A DNA stretch of 64,000 nucleotides from Streptomyces ruber (GTDB lineage Bacteria; Actinomycetota; Actinomycetes; Streptomycetales; Streptomycetaceae). The notes below the pieces were generated by a model that saw only the letters and a program-made list of their open reading frames with translations, searched no databases and was not told the origin of the DNA. The stretch spans positions 190,048-254,047 of the forward strand of contig NZ_BMQK01000004.1 of the NCBI RefSeq assembly GCF_014648075.1. The letters run 5' to 3'. Positions within the stretch are counted from its first letter, which is position 1; each line of letters opens with the position of its first letter. A program made the position numbers and the translations under genes. Shown piece after piece: positions 8,489-15,734 of the stretch.

Positions 8489-9322
8489 ATGCGACTGTCC
8501 TTGCGACCCGTGGCGCGCCCGGCCCTCACCGTTGCCACCCTCACCACCGCAGCCGCCCTCGCGTGCGGCGTCGCGTCCGTCCCCGCCTTCGCGTCCGTCC
8601 CCGCCTTCGCTTCCGTCTCCGCCCCCGCTCCCGTTCCCGCCGCTGTCCCCGCCGCTGTCCCCGCCTCCGCCTCGGCCCCCCTCTGCGCCGCCCCCGACGC
8701 CGGTGACTTCCCCCTGCGCACCCGCATCCACGGCGGCCCCACCCGTTACGAGGCCGGCGGCGGTTTCCGTACCTGGTCCCTCGATCTCACCAACACCACC
8801 ACGCACACCTGCCGCGCCATCCACCCGGTCATCGTCCTCACCGACGATGCACGCGTGCTCGGCACGGAGCATCCGCAGCTCGAGTTCTACGAGGGGGCCC
8901 GCCCCCACCCGGTCGCCCTCACCCGTACCGACGCCGACGAACTCGTCGGCGTCCTCGACCACGAGGGCTTCCCCGGATTCACCGTGGCCCCGGGCCGTAC
9001 CCTCACCGTCCGGCTCCGGCTCGCCGTCAACTCGGCGGCACGCACCCCGAACGACGTCGTGGCCAACGCGGCCGTCGTCCAGCGGCGCGGCGACGACGGC
9101 GAGTGGGTGGGCGAGTCCGACGACTACCGGTTCCGGATCGTCGACGGCGAGGAGGGGAACGGCGACGCGGCGACGGAGGACAGGCCGCTCGCCGACGAAC
9201 TGGCCGACACGGGGCCGACCGTGGCGACGTACGCGATCACGCTGCTCCCGCTCGCCCTGCTGACCGTCGGCGCCCTGCTCAGCGCCCTCTCCCGGCGGAG
9301 GTACCACAGGAACCACCACTGA
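8489..9322 (+). CDS. Secreted surface protein with LAXTG-type sortase signal
   Basis: The 277-residue protein has a signal peptide (about 1-36), then an Ala/Pro/Val-rich repeat stretch (ASVPAF twice, PAAV repeats), an immunoglobulin-like domain (about 75-235: FRTWSLDLTNTTTHTCRAIHPVIVL and the following strands) and a C-terminal sorting signal. That signal is LADTG at about 241, followed by a hydrophobic segment (YAITLLPLALLTVGALLSAL) and the basic tail SRRRYHRNHH. LAXTG is the motif recognised by class E sortases of Streptomyces. The sortase gene at 11.4 kb looks like class F, so the cognate enzyme may be elsewhere. The protein should end up covalently on the cell wall; its function is unknown. 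Confidence 0.82.
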   Translation: MRLSLRPVARPALTVATLTTAAALACGVASVPAFASVPAFASVSAPAPVPAAVPAAVPASASAPLCAAPDAGDFPLRTRIHGGPTRYEAGGGFRTWSLDLTNTTTHTCRAIHPVIVLTDDARVLGTEHPQLEFYEGARPHPVALTRTDADELVGVLDHEGFPGFTVAPGRTLTVRLRLAVNSAARTPNDVVANAAVVQRRGDDGEWVGESDDYRFRIVDGEEGNGDAATEDRPLADELADTGPTVATYAITLLPLALLTVGALLSALSRRRYHRNHH

Positions 9323-9449
9323 CCGGCACCAGCCGTGATCACCCCCTCCTGTTTCGGGACACCCGTCACTAGGGTGGAAGCCGTCGGCACACAGACGTCC
9401 GGCGCCCCAGCACACTCGCGTCTCACGGACGTACGGCAGGAGAACGCAC

Positions 9450-10229
9450 ATGGCAGAGCGCAAGCCCATCGAGTCCTGGCTCACCGACATGGACGGCGTG
9501 CTGATCCACGAGGGCGTGCCGATCCCGGGTGCCGACGCCTTCCTCAAGAAGCTGCGGGAGTCCGGCAGGCCCTTCCTGGTCCTCACCAACAACTCCATCT
9601 ACACGCCCCGTGACCTGCACGCCCGGCTGTCCCGCATGGGCCTGCACGTCCCCGTCGAGAACATCTGGACCTCGGCCCTCGCCACCGCCCAGTTCCTCGA
9701 CGACCAGCGGCCGGGCGGCACGGCGTACGTCATCGGCGAGGCCGGCCTGACCACCGCGCTGCACGACATCGGGTACGTACTGACGGACCACGACCCGGAC
9801 TACGTGGTGCTCGGCGAGACCCGTACGTACTCCTTCGAGTCCATGACGAAGGCGGTACGGCTGATCCAGGGCGGCGCGCGGTTCATCGCGACCAACCCCG
9901 ACGAGACCGGCCCGTCCACCGAGGGCCCGCTGCCCGCCACCGGAGCGGTCGCCGCGCTCATCACCAAGGCGACGGGCCGTCAGCCGTACTTCGCCGGCAA
10001 GCCGAACCCGCTGATGATGCGCACCGGCCTGAACAACCTCGGCGCGCACTCCGAGACCAGCGCGATGATCGGCGACCGCATGGACACCGACGTGCTGGCC
10101 GGCATGGAGGCCGGGATGCAGACCTTCCTGGTGCTCACGGGCCTGACCCGGCCGGAACAGATCGACCACTTCCCGTACCGCCCCTCCCACGTCGTGAGCT
10201 CCATCGCGGACATCGTCGACCTGGTCTGA
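9450..10229 (+). CDS. HAD-IIA family hydrolase (NagD-like phosphatase)
   Basis: The 259-residue protein has the HAD motifs in order: LTDMDGVL (motif I, nucleophile Asp, with the +2 Asp of phosphatases), VLTNNS (motif II Thr/Asn), K in FAGKPNPLMM (motif III), and MIGDRMDTDV (motif IV acidic pair). The C2a cap with NPD (ATNPDETGP) marks the HAD-IIA group that includes NagD, which dephosphorylates nucleoside monophosphates or sugar phosphates. The ATG at 9450 follows a GGAGAACGCAC site. The gene stands alone between the LAXTG protein and a 10-bp repeat tract. Confidence 0.9.
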   Translation: MAERKPIESWLTDMDGVLIHEGVPIPGADAFLKKLRESGRPFLVLTNNSIYTPRDLHARLSRMGLHVPVENIWTSALATAQFLDDQRPGGTAYVIGEAGLTTALHDIGYVLTDHDPDYVVLGETRTYSFESMTKAVRLIQGGARFIATNPDETGPSTEGPLPATGAVAALITKATGRQPYFAGKPNPLMMRTGLNNLGAHSETSAMIGDRMDTDVLAGMEAGMQTFLVLTGLTRPEQIDHFPYRPSHVVSSIADIVDLV

Positions 10230-10240
10230 GACCGTCCGGA

Positions 10241-10312
10241 CCACCCGAGATCACCCGAGATCACCCGAGATCACCCGGGGTCGCCCGAGATCACCCGGGG
10301 TCGCCCGAGGCC
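10241..10312. repeat. 10-bp tandem repeat tract downstream of the HAD gene
   Basis: About seven copies of a 10-mer (ATCACCCGAG and variants such as GTCGCCCGAG) are head to tail just after the HAD gene. No coding frame is supported and no long hairpin forms, so it is a small minisatellite. Confidence 0.75.
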
Positions 10313-10438
10313 GCCCACGAACGGCCTCGCGTTCAAACGCGTCCGTGATTCTTCGACCCGTACGGAGCAGCACCAGGCCCTCTCAGGATGCGTCGCGGCG
10401 GCCGGAAGGGGAGCCTCCAGTTGTCTGGAGGTTTCACG

Positions 10439-11344
10439 ATGGGTTCACTACGTCTCACGTTCCGTACGGGTGCCGTGGTCGCCGGGGTGCTGACTCCGGT
10501 GGCGTACCCGCTGACCCTGCCGGTGACGGTGGCGTACGCGGGCGACACCGCCGCGGTCTCGGTGGCGCCGTCCCCGCCGGCGCCCGGCAGCGACATCCGG
10601 CTGAGCGTCGAAGGGTGCGAGCAGGAAACGGGGACCGCCGCGTCGGAGGCGTTCGTCGCGGACGCGCTGCTGACCCGCGGGAGCGGCCCGCTGGTCGGCG
10701 AGACCCGCGTCCGCTCTTCCCTCAAGCCGGGCACGTACGGGGTGAGGGTCACCTGCGACGGCCGGGAGGACAAGGTCGAGGGCCGGATCGAGGTCGCCAG
10801 GAAGGCGGGCGCGGCCGCGGCCGCGGCCGGCAAGGACCAGGCGGGCAGTGACGAGACGGGCCGGGGCCAGGCGGACGGGGATGAGGCGGGCCGGGGCCAG
10901 GCGGACGGCCGCGAGTCGGACGGCCGCGAGTCGGACAGGCACGAGTCGGGCAGAGGCGAGTCGGACGGCCGCGAGTCGGACAGACACGAGTCGGGCAGCG
11001 GCGAGTCGGACGGCCGCGAGTCGGACAGACACGAGCCGGGCAGCGGCGAGACAGGCAGGGACGAGGCAGGCAGGGACGAGGCAGGCAAGGACGAGAACCG
11101 GCGCCCCGCGCACCCGCCCGCCACCGACGCCCCTCCCACGCACGCGGCCCCGCCGGAGCCTCCCGCGCACGCATCCCCCGTAGCGCCCGTACGGGCGGGC
11201 GGTGGCGGTACCGCGCACCTCTCCGCCGAGGCCCGGGACGACGGCCCCGGTCTCCGGCACGCCGTCATCGGCATCGTCCTGGCGGGAGTCGCCGCGATCG
11301 TCGTCCTGGTGCGGAGCACGCGCCGGGGCCGCGGCACGGAGTGA
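10439..11344 (+). CDS. Secreted/anchored protein with acidic Ser-Asp-Arg-Glu repeats
   Basis: The 301-residue protein starts at ATG 10439 (GGAGG 7-8 nt upstream). It has an N-terminal signal segment (about 1-37), a small domain of about 90 residues (VSVAPSPPAPGSDIRLSVEGC to VRVTCDGRED, a likely Cys pair), a long hydrophilic repeat region (about 140-220: DGRESDRHESG units), a Pro/Ala stretch, and one C-terminal membrane helix (AVIGIVLAGVAAIVVLV) with an Arg-rich tail. It precedes the sortase gene by 18 bp and is surely in one operon with it. No clear LPXTG or LAXTG motif is seen before the helix, so it is not an obvious substrate. The function is unknown. Confidence 0.8.
   Translation: MGSLRLTFRTGAVVAGVLTPVAYPLTLPVTVAYAGDTAAVSVAPSPPAPGSDIRLSVEGCEQETGTAASEAFVADALLTRGSGPLVGETRVRSSLKPGTYGVRVTCDGREDKVEGRIEVARKAGAAAAAAGKDQAGSDETGRGQADGDEAGRGQADGRESDGRESDRHESGRGESDGRESDRHESGSGESDGRESDRHEPGSGETGRDEAGRDEAGKDENRRPAHPPATDAPPTHAAPPEPPAHASPVAPVRAGGGGTAHLSAEARDDGPGLRHAVIGIVLAGVAAIVVLVRSTRRGRGTE
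10846..11095 (+). repeat. In-frame tandem repeats coding acidic DGRES/DRHES units
   Basis: The coding stretch is built of near-identical short units based on GACGGCCGCGAGTCG and GACAGACACGAGTCG, giving repeated DGRESDRHESG, then GRDEAGKDE. Copy number could vary between strains by slippage. It lies between the folded N-terminal domain and the membrane anchor, as wall-spanning stalks do. Confidence 0.75.
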
Positions 11345-11362
11345 CCGACGGGAGATGACCCG

Positions 11363-12082
11363 ATGTCCGACCGAGAAGGAGAAGCGACGAACCCGGGAGG
11401 CGTCGACGAGGGAGACTCCGGCGGCCCCGGAGGTCCCACCGGCACCGGCCGTCTCACCACCGGTATCGCCTGGGCCGTGCTGCTGCTCGGGCTCTGGCTG
11501 TGGGGGCGCGAGGTGACCGACGTACGGCGGGGCGTGTCCGCGCCGACCACGGGTGACGTGGCGGCGGTGGGCCGGCCCGGGGACGCCGAACTCCCGCCCG
11601 CCGCCGAACCCCTGGACGGGGCCCGGCCGCAGCAACTCGACATCCCGTCCATGGGCGTACGGGCACCGGTCGTCGCACGCGGTCTGGACGGCGACGGGGC
11701 CGTCGATGCGCCGCCGTTCGGCCGGGCGGGAACCGTGGGCTGGTACGAGGCCGGTGTGCGACCCGGGGCGGCCGGCGCCGCGCTGTTCGTGGGACACGTC
11801 GACACCGAGACCCGGCCCGCCGTCTTCTACAAGCTGAGCGCGCTGCGGATCGGCGAGACGGTCCGGGTGTCCCGCGACGACGGGACGGTCGCCGAGTTCA
11901 CCGTGGACGACGTCCAGGTGATCGACCGGGACCGCTTCGACGCCGGGCAGGCGTACGGAGCGCAGGAGCCGGGGCGGGCCGAGCTGCGGCTGATCACGTG
12001 TGGCGGCACGTTCGACCGGGCGTCCGGCGGCTACACGGCGAACGTGATCGTCTCCGCGTATCTGACGGGCCACACGGACTAG
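11363..12082 (+). CDS. Class F sortase
   Basis: The 239-residue membrane-bound transpeptidase has a single N-terminal helix (TTGIAWAVLLLGLWLWG, about 31-47), a linker, and a sortase domain starting at PQQLDIPSMGVRAPVV. The catalytic His is in LFVGHVDT, the Cys in ELRLITCGG, and the Arg is probably in FDRASGGYTANVIV. The order His-Cys-Arg and the LxTC motif fit class F of actinobacteria. It would act outside the membrane, cleaving a sorting motif and attaching the protein to peptidoglycan. It is downstream of the acidic repeat protein by 18 bp. The start follows GGAGATGACCCG. Confidence 0.9.
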   Translation: MSDREGEATNPGGVDEGDSGGPGGPTGTGRLTTGIAWAVLLLGLWLWGREVTDVRRGVSAPTTGDVAAVGRPGDAELPPAAEPLDGARPQQLDIPSMGVRAPVVARGLDGDGAVDAPPFGRAGTVGWYEAGVRPGAAGAALFVGHVDTETRPAVFYKLSALRIGETVRVSRDDGTVAEFTVDDVQVIDRDRFDAGQAYGAQEPGRAELRLITCGGTFDRASGGYTANVIVSAYLTGHTD

Positions 12083-12091
12083 CCCCACCTG

Positions 12092-12133
12092 GCCCGATCG
12101 GCGACCCGCTCCCCCCGGAGCCGCCGACCGGGC
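12092..12133 (+). terminator. Terminator after the sortase gene
   Basis: GCCCGATCGGCG pairs with CGCCGACCGGGC (11 of 12 positions) across an 18-nt loop, starting 10 bp after the sortase stop. Confidence 0.5.
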
Positions 12134-12626
12134 TGGTCCTCGACCGCGCGCGCTCGGGCCGCGGGAGTAACCCGGCGCCGGCGCGGGAGGCTTGTGGGCC
12201 AATCCGGACATCGCGGATGGTGAGTCCGGCCGGGGGCTGGGGCCGTCCGAAGCAACTCTAGAACGGATGGGCGCTCCGGCCTAGAGGCTGTTTGACGCCA
12301 AGTCCCCGGTCCGTGGCTGTCGGTGATACGTGCAGCTGAAAGCGGTTACATTGAACGTTCCACGAACGTTTCACGCCCTTTCCCGACCGCCCTCGTGCCG
12401 CCGCGCAGCCTTGGGCGTGAGGGTCCGGGGCCGTACCGCCGGGCATCGCACCGGTACGTGGCCGGGGCAATCGTTTCCGGCCGCCCGGCGCCCCTCCCGC
12501 GCACGCCTCCCGGCCGGGCGGGCGCCACCGGCAAGAGCTCTCCGACAAGGGGCGGAGTCCCTCGTGAGCCGGGCGGACCGTATGTCAGGATTGGGACTTA
12601 CGACGGTGCACCCAAGGGGGAGTTGG
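12134..12626. other. Intergenic region before the GH6 lipoprotein gene
   Basis: No gene is supported in these 490 bp. It should contain the cslZ-like promoter. The only structure seen is the inverted repeat at 12351-12373. An open frame continues upstream of the GH6 start to 12330 but lacks a ribosome-binding site and a signal peptide there. Confidence 0.6.
12351..12373. promoter_or_regulatory. Inverted repeat upstream of the GH6 gene
   Basis: TTGAACGTTC-CAC-GAACGTTTCA has arms matching at 8 of 10 positions, with the core AACGTTC-CAC-GAACGTT perfect. It is about 255 bp before the cslZ-like start. It looks like a dimeric regulator site; the protein is unknown. Confidence 0.5.
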
Positions 12627-13664
12627 ATGTACGGCAGCAGGGGGGCGAGGACTCTCCCGGCGACGGCGCGGGCGTCCGTGGCAGTGGCGGGGGCGGCACT
12701 GCTGCTCATCGGCTGCTCGGGCGGGGACGGCGGCGACAAGAACGGCAAGGACTCGTCCGCGGGGATCACCCAGCAGCCCAAGAACGTGGACCCGTTCTGG
12801 GTCAACCCGGACGGCAACGCGGCGAACGCGGTCGCCGAGTACGAGAAGGCGGGCAAGGACGCGGACGCGGAACAGATCCGCAAGATCGCCGAGCAGCCCA
12901 CCGCCGAGTGGATCGGCACGGAGAACCCCGAGCAGGAGGCCAAGGGGTACACCGAGGCCGCACAGCAGGCGGACCGCGACGCGGTGCTGGTCCTCTACAA
13001 CATCCCGCACCGCGACTGCGGCCAGTACTCGGGCGGCGGCGCGGCGGACGGCGACGCCTACCGGGCGTTCGTCGACAGCGTGGCCAAGGGCATCGGTGAC
13101 CGGCCGGCCACGGTCGTCCTGGAACCCGACGCGGTGCTGCACCTGGTGGACGGCTGCACCCCGGACGAGTTCCACGAGGAGCGGTACGACCTGCTGAAGG
13201 GCGCGATCGCGAAGCTGGGCGCCCTGGAGAACACGAAGGTGTACCTGGACGCGGGCAACGCGGGCTGGGGGCAGCCGGACCAGATCTTCGAGCCGCTGAA
13301 GTGGGCCGGCATCGACCAGGCCGACGGCTTCGCGGTCAACGTGTCGAACTTCTACACCACCGAGGACTCCATCGCCTACGGCAAGGAGCTCTCGGCGAAG
13401 GTCGGCGACAAGCCCTTCGTCATCGACACCAGCCGCAACGGCAACGGGCCGTACACCGAGGGCGACGAGAGCGAGCGCTGGTGCAACCCGCCGGGGCGGG
13501 CGCTCGGCGAGGCGCCGACGACCGAGACGGCCGATCCGCTGGTGGACGCCTATCTGTGGATCAAGCGGCCGGGGGAGTCGGACGGGGAGTGCAAGGGGGG
13601 GCCCCGGGCGGGGGAGTGGTGGCCCGAGTACGCGCTTTCGCTGGCGCGGGCCTCCGAGGGGTGA
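12627..13664 (+). CDS. cslZ: GH6 lipoprotein, CslZ-like endoglucanase
   Basis: The 345-residue protein has a lipoprotein signal ending in the lipobox LLIGC (about residue 26), then a GH6 domain. GH6 marks are LVLYNIPHRDCGQYS (catalytic acid region), VVLEPDAVLHLV, YLDAGNAGWG, FVIDTSRNGNG (base region) and WCNPPGRALGEAPT, with an Asp/Trp-containing LVDAYLWIKRPGESDG near the end. GH6 enzymes hydrolyse beta-1,4-glucan with inversion. Convergent with glxA-cslA, it corresponds to the secreted endoglucanase thought to process the CslA-made glycan at hyphal tips. The start is ATG 12627 after AAGGGGGAG. It has no cellulose-binding module. Confidence 0.9.
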   Translation: MYGSRGARTLPATARASVAVAGAALLLIGCSGGDGGDKNGKDSSAGITQQPKNVDPFWVNPDGNAANAVAEYEKAGKDADAEQIRKIAEQPTAEWIGTENPEQEAKGYTEAAQQADRDAVLVLYNIPHRDCGQYSGGGAADGDAYRAFVDSVAKGIGDRPATVVLEPDAVLHLVDGCTPDEFHEERYDLLKGAIAKLGALENTKVYLDAGNAGWGQPDQIFEPLKWAGIDQADGFAVNVSNFYTTEDSIAYGKELSAKVGDKPFVIDTSRNGNGPYTEGDESERWCNPPGRALGEAPTTETADPLVDAYLWIKRPGESDGECKGGPRAGEWWPEYALSLARASEG

Positions 13665-13732
13665 GCATGTCGTAGGGGTGCTTGCGGTGCGTTGGCCGCT
13701 GCGGGTCCGCCGTGGCCGGCGCGCAGTTGCCC

Positions 13733-13797
13733 GCGCCCTTGAGAAGCGAGTGGGCCCCCGCGCACAGCGCGGGGGCCCACTCGCTTCTCAAGGGCGC
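13733..13797. terminator. 31-bp perfect palindrome terminator between cslZ and glxA
   Basis: Arms 13733-13763 and 13767-13797 are exact complements around a 3-nt loop (ACA). The right arm ends on the first base of the glxA stop codon. Convergent genes end on each side, so this is a bidirectional terminator. It is exceptionally long and has no mismatches. Confidence 0.9.
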
Positions 13798-15734
13798 TAC
13801 GGCACCTTCACCCACTGCGCCTCGCTCGGTGTCCCCTGGTCGTCCGTCACGAACAGCATGTACCAGCCCGACTGGACCAGGTTGCGGTTCTTCGGGACCG
13901 TGACCGTGAGGCCGTCCTTCGACGTCTTGAGGTCCAGGGCGATGGACCTCTGGTCCACGTCGGTGACGTGGGTGGACGCGCTCGGGCGGATCAGGCGGGC
14001 CGTCTTGACGGACGACGCGTGCTGCGTCGAGAACGTCGCCGAGCCGCCCCGCTCGATGGTCTTGGGCCCGCCGGACAGGGTGGGCCGCGAGTCGCCGTAC
14101 AGGTACGGCGGCGTGTAGATCTCGATGCGCTGCTCGAACTTGCCCGGCTTGGTGTTGGCCTTGTCCGCGTACAGCGAGTCCGAGCCGAAGAACATCACCC
14201 GGCCGTCGGGCAGCAGGATCGACCCGGAGTGGTAGTTGCGGCCCACCAGCGGATCGGCCACCCGGCGCATCTCGTTCGTCTTCGCGTCGTAGATGCGGGC
14301 CTGGAGGATGTTGCTGTCGCCGCGTCCCCGGTAGTCCTCCGAGCCGCCCGAGATCAGTACGGTGTCGTCGGGGAGGATCGAGGCCTGCGGGTAGCGCGTG
14401 CCCTTCTCCAGGGACGGGCCGTCCACGAACTTCGGGTCGTCCGCCAGCAGGTCGATGATCCGGGTCTTCTCGCTGGACTTCGGCGACTCGCCGACCCCGC
14501 CGCCGCCGATCACCATGTACTTCTCGTCCTGCGCGGGCGGCAGCAGCACCGTGCCGGCGGTCTCCAGCTGGTCGGCGTCGCTCATGCCGGGGACCTTGGT
14601 GAACTTGTTCGTCTTCAGGTCCCAGATGCCCGGGTCACGGCCGACGTCGTCCGGGCCGTAGCCCGCGTTCGCGCCCGAGTAGAACAGCTCGCCGTTCTGC
14701 ATCAGGGAGATCGCCGGGTAGGTCGGGAACTGCCGGACGTCCTTGCTGTACGTCCACTTCTTGGTCTCCGGGTCGTACACCTCGTTCTTGCCCGGGACCA
14801 GCTGCCCGATCTCGTCGAGGCCGGACAGCGACAGGATCCTGCCGTCGGAGAGCGTGGTCAGCGTCGGGTACCAGCGCGCCTCGTTCATCGGGTCGACCTT
14901 GATGTACTTCTCGGCGACCGGGTCGAACTCGTAGGCGTCCTTGATCCCCTGGAAGTCCTTCTTGTCGAGCGCCAGCTTCTCCGCGATGCCGTACGTGTTG
15001 CGCGCGTCGACGCCCGTCAGGCCCTGGATCCGGTAGTTGTCCTGGGTGCCGGTCTCGTACTTCTGGCCGCTCTTCTCGGCCTCGACGTAGATGCGGCCGA
15101 GCCCCGGTTCGTTGCGCAGGAACGCGCCGGTCGCGGGGTCGAACTTCTTCTCGGCGCGCGGTACGAGCACCGGGTCCTTGGAGACGAACGTCTTGCCGTT
15201 CTCCTTGCCGGTGAACCGGGTGCCCGCGGGCAGCGTGATCGGCTTGTCCGGGTTCTCGTTGTGCACGATCATCAGGCCGCCGGCCTTGGTGACGTCGCCC
15301 TTGAGCTTCTCGTAGCGCTTGGTGCCGCCCGCGATGAGCAGATTGCCGTTCGCCAGCTGGGTGTGGCCGGTGCAGAACAGGTCGTTGGGCGTCGGGATCT
15401 TCTTGATCGTGCCCTTGACCGGGTCCCAGATCCGGGTGTCGAACCTCTTCGCGTCGAAGTTGTCCTGGTTGTTGCCCGAACCCGCGATCAGCAGCACCTT
15501 GCCCGTGTGCAGCAGGGCCGCGTGGATGGTGTTCTGCCGGTACTCCTCGGGGAACTCGACGATCTCCCAGCGCCCGTTCTCGGCCTTGTACTCCGGCTGG
15601 TTGATCTTGTAGGCGTGGTACTGCTCCGTTCCGAACCGGTACAGCCACGGCCCGTTCATCCCGGCCAGCGCCAGAACCACCGCCGAGCCTATCGCCAGAC
15701 GGCGAGCGCGACGGCGGCCTGCACGGTCACTCAT
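13797..15734 (-). CDS. glxA: GlxA, mononuclear copper-radical oxidase
   Basis: The 645-residue galactose-oxidase-like protein has an N-terminal uncleaved anchor (RRLAIGSAVVLALAGMNGPW, 11-30), a Kelch-type propeller and a C-terminal Ig-like domain. Key residues fall at the numbering known for Streptomyces lividans GlxA: C121 (LFCTGHTQL) for the Tyr-Cys crosslink, W288 and Y289 in ARWYPTLTT, axial Tyr Y501 and copper ligand H502 (GRNYHSGSI), and a second His at about 589 (STHVTDVDQRS). It oxidises sugar alcohols or hemiacetals and with CslA is required for deposition of the tip-associated glucan and normal development. It overlaps cslA by 4 bp (ATGA), so the two are translationally coupled. Confidence 0.97.
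   Translation of the reverse strand: MSDRAGRRRARRLAIGSAVVLALAGMNGPWLYRFGTEQYHAYKINQPEYKAENGRWEIVEFPEEYRQNTIHAALLHTGKVLLIAGSGNNQDNFDAKRFDTRIWDPVKGTIKKIPTPNDLFCTGHTQLANGNLLIAGGTKRYEKLKGDVTKAGGLMIVHNENPDKPITLPAGTRFTGKENGKTFVSKDPVLVPRAEKKFDPATGAFLRNEPGLGRIYVEAEKSGQKYETGTQDNYRIQGLTGVDARNTYGIAEKLALDKKDFQGIKDAYEFDPVAEKYIKVDPMNEARWYPTLTTLSDGRILSLSGLDEIGQLVPGKNEVYDPETKKWTYSKDVRQFPTYPAISLMQNGELFYSGANAGYGPDDVGRDPGIWDLKTNKFTKVPGMSDADQLETAGTVLLPPAQDEKYMVIGGGGVGESPKSSEKTRIIDLLADDPKFVDGPSLEKGTRYPQASILPDDTVLISGGSEDYRGRGDSNILQARIYDAKTNEMRRVADPLVGRNYHSGSILLPDGRVMFFGSDSLYADKANTKPGKFEQRIEIYTPPYLYGDSRPTLSGGPKTIERGGSATFSTQHASSVKTARLIRPSASTHVTDVDQRSIALDLKTSKDGLTVTVPKNRNLVQSGWYMLFVTDDQGTPSEAQWVKVP

Noticed and set aside
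6254..9598. 1114-codon open frame on the minus strand
   Set aside because: It runs antisense to the ROK and LAXTG genes and over the oxidoreductase in another frame; its Gly/Glu- and Ser/Pro-rich translation has no family.
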